Positions 60,185 through 64,000 of a DNA stretch of 64,000 bases are shown in pieces. The notes below the pieces were generated by a model that was not told the origin of the DNA, did not search any database, and was given only the letters and a program-made list of their open reading frames with translations. This stretch comes from JAICYJ01 sp963737445 (GTDB lineage Bacteria; Actinomycetota; Thermoleophilia; Gaiellales; JAICJC01): NCBI GenBank assembly GCA_963737445.1, contig CAVTSO010000004.1, positions 1 to 64,000 on the forward strand. The letters are read 5' to 3'. Positions within the stretch are counted from its first letter, which is position 1. The number at the start of each line of letters is the position of its first letter. The position numbers and the translations under genes were made by a program.

Positions 60185-60322
60185 TGAACTCGCGCGCCTC
60201 GACGCCACCATCGCCCGCAGCTTCCGCGACTCACCAGACCTCGACCGAGCAAGCACTGCCGACCGCCAAGGCATCGGCGGGGCGGTCGATCCGCGAACGC
60301 GAGTCCGGTAGGATCGCGGCGC

Positions 60323-61342
60323 ATGGCGAGATCGCATGCACCACGGAGCGCGATCCGGAAACAGCATAGGGATGCGTTCGATGGGATGACCTGGATTCCG
60401 GGTGGAGAGTTCGTGATGGGATCGAACGACTTCTACCCCGAGGAGCGGCCGGTGCATCGCGTGCGTGTGGACGGGTTCTGGATGGACATGCACCCGGTCA
60501 CCGCCGGCGAGTTTCGCCGATTCGTACGCGCCACCGGGTATGTGACGGTGGCTGAACGCCCGCTCGACCCGGCCGACTACCCGGGCGCGCACCCCGATCT
60601 GCTCGTGCCGGGCTCGTCCGTCTTTCGAAAGACCGCCGGCCCGGTGCCGCTGGACGATTACACCAACTGGTGGCAATACCAGCCCGACGCGTGCTGGAAA
60701 CGGCCAGGGGGAAAAGGGACGAGCATCGTCGGCCGCGAGCGGCATCCGGTCGTGCAGGTGGCGTGGGAAGACGTGGAGGCGTACGCCGCCTGGGTTGGGA
60801 AGGAGCTTCCGACCGAGGCCGAGTGGGAATTCGCAGCCCGAGGCGGCCTCGACAGCGCGGTGTTCGCATGGGGCAACCACGACGTCATCTCCAATGGCCG
60901 CGCACTGGCCAACACGTGGCAAGGCGAGTTTCCCTGGCAGAACCTGAAGCTGGATGGCTTCGAGGGGACGTCGCCGGTGGGCAGCTTCCCACCCAACGGG
61001 TATGGCCTGTTCGACATCACCGGCAACGTGTGGGAGTGGACGGTCGATTACTTCACCGCGGCGCACGCAGCCACGGCGCATGCCTGCTGTGTTCCGGAGA
61101 ATCCTCGCGCGACCTCCATCCAGGGTAGCCGCGCGCCCGGCCAGTCGGACGGACAGTTCCCACGCAAGGTGATCAAGGGGGGCTCGCACCTATGCGCCCC
61201 CAACTACTGCCTGCGCTACCGCCCGGCGGCGCGCCAATCCCAAACGATCGACTCCGCAATGGGGCACCTCGGCTTCCGCTGCATCTGTCGAACCGAACCA
61301 CCGACGCACACGTCAGTGTCCGACTTCCTGCAATCCCTATAA
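60323..61342 (+). CDS. Formylglycine-generating enzyme (sulfatase maturase, FGE/SUMF1)
   Basis: 339 aa. DGMTWIPGGEFVMGSNDFYPEERPVHRVRVDGFWMDMHPVT, RHPVVQVAWEDVEAYAAWVGKELPTEAEWEFAARGGL, YGLFDITGNVWEWTVD. The copper-site cysteines lie in KGGSHLCAPNYCLRYRPAARQ, and the final motif HLGFRCI. It converts the Cys of CSPTR to formylglycine in the neighbouring sulfatase using O2. A TAGGAT box lies 8 nt before ATG 60323, so leaderless; the CCTT tract is 139 nt upstream and could influence its promoter. Confidence 0.93.
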   Translation: MARSHAPRSAIRKQHRDAFDGMTWIPGGEFVMGSNDFYPEERPVHRVRVDGFWMDMHPVTAGEFRRFVRATGYVTVAERPLDPADYPGAHPDLLVPGSSVFRKTAGPVPLDDYTNWWQYQPDACWKRPGGKGTSIVGRERHPVVQVAWEDVEAYAAWVGKELPTEAEWEFAARGGLDSAVFAWGNHDVISNGRALANTWQGEFPWQNLKLDGFEGTSPVGSFPPNGYGLFDITGNVWEWTVDYFTAAHAATAHACCVPENPRATSIQGSRAPGQSDGQFPRKVIKGGSHLCAPNYCLRYRPAARQSQTIDSAMGHLGFRCICRTEPPTHTSVSDFLQSL

Positions 61343-61355
61343 CCCATCCGCGGTT

Positions 61356-61404
61356 TGACGGGAAGGCTGTTGGGACCCTTCCACGAGGTGCGAACCGTAA
61401 CGCG
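61356..61404 (+). repeat. Dispersed motif, copy B
   Basis: TGACGGGAAGGCTG (61356-61369), a 12-13-nt insert, ACGAGGTGC (61383-61391), and CGTAACGC (61396-61403). Same three blocks and order as copy A at 50246. It lies between the convergent FGE and CDF genes. A nearby TAACGC/GCGTTA inverted pair could form a hairpin. Confidence 0.4.
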
Positions 61405-61420
61405 ACGCTGGACGCGTGCG

Positions 61421-62314
61421 TTAGTCCGCGTGCAGCTCGATTGGCTCGCCGGGCTCTGTGGCCCTAACGACCCGCCAGCTATCCCACGTGATCTTGAGGA
61501 TCACCGCGGTGATGGCGATGCCGATCAGCGGGTCGGCGGGATCGAGGCCGAGCCAGACCAGGGACGCGCTGAGAACGACGCTGAGCGAAACGAACCCGTC
61601 CACTCGGGCGTGGTTTCCGTCGGCGATCAACGCCGGGCTATTCAACCTGCGCCCGCCTCGAAGCCTGACCTGCGCAGCGACCTCGTTGCCGATGAAGCCG
61701 ACCACACCCGCCGCCGCGAGCACCCCGAGGTGGCTGAGCGTTTGTGGATGAAGGAGACGCTCGACCGAAGCGATGAAGGCGACGCAGGCCGACACGAAGA
61801 TCGCGCCAACCACGAACAGCCCAGCGATCTTCTCACCGCGAAAGCTGCGAAGGTAGAAGGCGATTCCGAGCGGAATCGCCGTAAGCGCATCGCCGAAGTT
61901 GTGCACCAGGTCGGCGAGTAGCGCGACCGAACCAGAAAGCACGAAGATCGCGAGTTGGATCACGGTCGCCAGGCCGAGCACACCCAGGCTGATCGCGACG
62001 GTCGTTACACCTTCACGCGACCGGACAATCGACCGATCGACGAGACCATGGGAATGACCATGCTCGCCGTTATCCGTATGGCCGTGCGAGTGGTTATCGT
62101 GCGAGTGGCCGTGTCCATGCTCGTCGTAGGCATGTCCGTACTCATCGTGCGGATGTGGGTGATCGCTTGCCGCCGCATCGACCACAGCGGCATGGTGCCT
62201 GTGTTCGTGGGCCTCGGGCTGATCGTGATCTACGCCGGCCAGGTGCTGGTGCTCGTGCTCGTGCTCGATCGATCCGTGGCGGTGCTTGTGGGTGTGCGTG
62301 AGCATTTCGGGCAT
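61421..62314 (-). CDS. Cation diffusion facilitator (CDF) zinc/heavy-metal exporter
   Basis: 297 aa. A His-rich N-terminus (THTHKHRHGSIEHEHEHQH, then HGHGHSHDNHSHGH) of about 85 residues buffers metal. Transport core: VALLADLVHNFGDALTAIPL (TM2 HxxxD-like HN..D), and TM5 NHARVDGFVSLSVVLS (HxxxD). Six TM; proton-coupled efflux of Zn2+/Co2+/Cd2+ expected. Lacks the usual C-terminal cytosolic domain (ends soon after TM6). Confidence 0.9.
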   Translation of the reverse strand: MPEMLTHTHKHRHGSIEHEHEHQHLAGVDHDQPEAHEHRHHAAVVDAAASDHPHPHDEYGHAYDEHGHGHSHDNHSHGHTDNGEHGHSHGLVDRSIVRSREGVTTVAISLGVLGLATVIQLAIFVLSGSVALLADLVHNFGDALTAIPLGIAFYLRSFRGEKIAGLFVVGAIFVSACVAFIASVERLLHPQTLSHLGVLAAAGVVGFIGNEVAAQVRLRGGRRLNSPALIADGNHARVDGFVSLSVVLSASLVWLGLDPADPLIGIAITAVILKITWDSWRVVRATEPGEPIELHAD

Positions 62315-62387
62315 TGATGGAACGGTAGCGGCGCTCTCTCAGCCCGGCTCGGAGGATCGTGGCAGATCCACTGCTACGGTCACATGG

Positions 62388-63066
62388 TCAGCAGCATATG
62401 AAACCGCAGGAGTCTTCGCCCCGCCAAGGCTTCGCGGCCTTCGCGCACGGCCACCGCAGCAATGATCTAGCCCGGCAAGTGGATCGGCCCACCACCAGTC
62501 GAATAGGGCGTTTGCGCCCAGGCCGACGAGCAGCGCTATCTGAGAGGTAGGCGCAGATCATGTTCTGTTGTATCCTTCGCTTTCCGTCGCTCGGGAACCG
62601 AGTTGGCGGCCGACCTTTTGCTTGGCTCGCGCGCGTCATAAATGGCATCGTCGGAGCAGTGAACGAGCGCCAGTCCGATTCCGACCCAGCTCGCGTCTGG
62701 GTGGGAGCCGGTGAACGCCCGAAGCGACTCGATGACGATGTATCCAGCGAGCAAGAAAGAACGACCGAAGCGATAGATCCGCTGCGCCCGCCGCTACGGC
62801 CGCTGACGATTCTGCCGCGACCGCCGCTGAAGAGCCAGACTGATCACGCCTCCAAATGCCAGCACCTCGATCAGGCTTATCGAATCCCGAACGCGACCAG
62901 AGCTACGGAACTGGCCGCCACTCCGGCTCCTACAGCGATCGCAAACTCGATTACGATGCCACGCGTTGCCGCCCCAGGCCAGCAGCCTGGCTCGGCGCTT
63001 GCGAAGGGCTGCCCTCGTGGACGGATCGTGGGTGGGAGGTCGGCGCAGTTCAACCGGGATGGTCAT
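62388..63066 (-). pseudogene. Frameshifted cation-efflux (CDF-like) transporter
   Basis: Minus-strand pieces in several frames: RKRRARLLAWGGNAWHR, SLIEVLAFGGVISLALQRRSRQN, LAGYIVIESLRAFTGSHPDASWVGIGLALV, and further down CAYLS, ALLVGLGANALFDWWWADPLAGL, AVAVREGREALAGRRLL. Together this is a transporter of the kind with FDWWWADPLA in the TM5 region. At least four frame breaks make it nonfunctional as read. Confidence 0.6.
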
Positions 63067-63106
63067 GCTCGAAGGATAGACACGCGAGCCTGAATTTCCA
63101 TCGAAA

Positions 63107-63141
63107 CGCGCGCGTGCGCGCTGCCCGCGCGTGCGCGCGCG
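63107..63141. other. Alternating CG/GTGC tract (Z-DNA-prone)
   Basis: Roughly 35 bp of GCGCGCGTGCGCGC followed by TGCC and CGCGCGTGCGCGCGCG: alternating purine/pyrimidine sequence with a repeated GCGCGTGCGCGC. It lies between the broken CDF gene and mntP. Confidence 0.5.
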
Positions 63142-63206
63142 AGTAGCGCGGTGCGCCTGCCGGCCGCCTCAGCGTAGGCTCAACGACGTGCTTCGATCTC
63201 GCCGCG

Positions 63207-63743
63207 CTGATACTTCCGCTCGCCCTGGACGCCTTCGCTGTGTCTACCGCGATCGGTGTAGCTGGGATTGACAAACGTCAACGGCTGCGGCTGTCCCTGG
63301 TGTTCGCGGCCTTCGAGGGGCTAATGCCGCTGGTTGGGTTCCTGATCGGAGCGCGCCTGGGCAATGCCATCGGCAGCGAGGCCGACTACATCGCTGGCAT
63401 CCTGCTCATGCTCTTGGGCCTGTACATGCTGGTCAAGAAGGACGAAGACGACGAGCTGCAGGCGGTGTCGCAGATGGCGCGAACACACGGCCTTGCGCTC
63501 ATCGGCCTGGGCATTAGCATCAGCCTCGATGAGCTGGCGATCGGCTTCTCCGTGGGGCTGCTAGGCATCTCCATCGGAGCGGCCGTTGTGCTAATCGCTC
63601 TCCAGGTGTTCATCGCCACACAGCTCGGCGTCAGGCTAGGCGCTCGGGTAGGCGAGGAAATCCGCGAGGGAGCCGAGCGGCTAGCCGGCGTCGCCCTCCT
63701 CGTGCTGGGCGTGTTCATCATCGGCGCTCGCGTGGTCGGCTAG
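63207..63743 (+). CDS. mntP: Manganese efflux pump MntP family
   Basis: About 178 aa. The frame LILPLALDAFAVSTAIGVAGI carries the conserved Asp (ALDAFAV) of TM1, then FAAFEGLMPLVGFLIGARLGNAIGSEADYIAGILLMLLGLYML, GISISLDELAIGFSVGLLG (second Asp/Glu site), and GARVGEEIREGAERLAGVALLVLGVFIIGA. Six TM. TM1 begins before the only GTG in frame (63240), so a CTG at 63207 or an upstream indel must be assumed; the true start is uncertain. The frame is bounded by TAG at 63144. Confidence 0.85.
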   Translation: MILPLALDAFAVSTAIGVAGIDKRQRLRLSLVFAAFEGLMPLVGFLIGARLGNAIGSEADYIAGILLMLLGLYMLVKKDEDDELQAVSQMARTHGLALIGLGISISLDELAIGFSVGLLGISIGAAVVLIALQVFIATQLGVRLGARVGEEIREGAERLAGVALLVLGVFIIGARVVG

Positions 63744-63812
63744 CGCATCGGGGTTACCAGCTCGTCGTCTCCCGGCGCGCGCGAGGCCCGCTACGCGAAA
63801 CGCTTGCAGCGA

Positions 63813-63867
63813 GGTTGCCACAATCCTGGGGCACCGGCCTCACTAAGATACTGAGAGTGTGGCAACC
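63813..63867 (+). promoter_or_regulatory. Inverted repeat that would sequester the GTG start of the next gene
   Basis: GGTTGCCACA (63813-63822) and TGTGGCAACC (63858-63867) are perfect 10-bp arms 35 nt apart. The second arm contains GTG 63859-63861, the presumed start codon. In RNA this hairpin would mask initiation; in DNA it could be a repressor site. Confidence 0.55.
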
Positions 63868-64000
63868 CACGCACACGATCACGATCACAGCGGACACACG
63901 GGCCACGCACACGGAGTCTCGCGAGACGCCGATAAACGTCCCCTGACGATTGCCTTCATCCTGATCACGGGATTAATGATCGGCGAGGCAATCGTCGGTC
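63859..64000 (+). CDS. CDF metal exporter, N-terminal part (continues past the window)
   Basis: From GTG 63859: MATHAHDHDHSGHTGHAHG, a His-rich N-terminus, then SRDADKRPLTIAFILITGLMIGEAIVG, the first TM helix of CzcD-type exporters. Same direction as mntP, 116 nt downstream. Only 47 codons are visible. Confidence 0.75.
   Translation, partial: MATHAHDHDHSGHTGHAHGVSRDADKRPLTIAFILITGLMIGEAIVG

Noticed and set aside
59837..61189. 450-aa minus-strand ORF containing KEGR repeats
   Set aside because: The repeat is the translated CCTT tract and the remainder is antisense to FGE; no start context or family features.

Overview
This is a high-GC chromosomal window of 64 kb from what looks like a soil actinobacterium. 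The crowded SigB/partner-switching genes, the infA/cold-shock pair, the many GTG/TTG starts and the family content (DUF2252, DUF6325, ANTAR, α/β-hydrolase/cyclase remnants) suggest a Thermoleophilia-type lineage. That placement is inference from family content and composition, not a search. Many genes carry single-base frameshifts, most often one extra base. Some of these are probably assembly errors in a metagenome or long-read contig; others accompany clear deletions and are real pseudogenes.

Layout. 0-3.2 kb: a threonine-dehydrogenase-like enzyme and a trimethylamine-dehydrogenase-family flavoenzyme, divergent. 3.2-9.1 kb: a dense sigma-factor regulatory island with a STAS protein, two RsbW-like anti-sigma ATPases, two degenerate ATPase-like small proteins and three sigma factors, split by an IS110-type element. 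9.2-18 kb: redox and metabolic genes (HD/PhnZ-like protein, FMN reductase, YceI/MarR pair, class-III aminotransferase plus SDR, infA/csp, sulfotransferase, MetE-like, aldo/keto reductase). 18-19.6 kb: a broken Nramp transporter with its MgtE-N/CBS partner. 19.6-24.6 kb: a divergent urease-like enzyme (fused gamma-beta plus alpha) directly followed in the operon order by two agmatine-deiminase paralogs and a divergent TetR regulator. This is the most interesting locus.

24.7-47.6 kb is ordinary accessory metabolism: SRPBCC, VOC, GNAT, TetR, ArsR, methyltransferase, MFS, K+ channel, cupin, GcvT-like and α/β-hydrolase genes, often as regulator/enzyme pairs with visible palindromic operators. 47.7-52.6 kb is rich in gene debris (β-propeller, cyclase, SnoaL and HTH fragments). 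52.7-61.3 kb is a co-oriented block: ANTAR regulator, small proteins, DUF6325, DUF2252, a large arylsulfatase, DUF1269, SpoIIAA-like, and the formylglycine-generating enzyme that would activate the sulfatase. A 78-nt CCTT tetranucleotide tract lies just before that last gene. 61.4-64 kb is a metal-efflux cluster (CDF, broken CDF, MntP, and a second CDF running off the end).

Regulation. At least nine genes have a TANNNT box ending 6-9 nt before the start codon with no Shine-Dalgarno sequence, which predicts leaderless transcripts. Others have classical GGAGG sites. No tRNA, rRNA or CRISPR array was seen.
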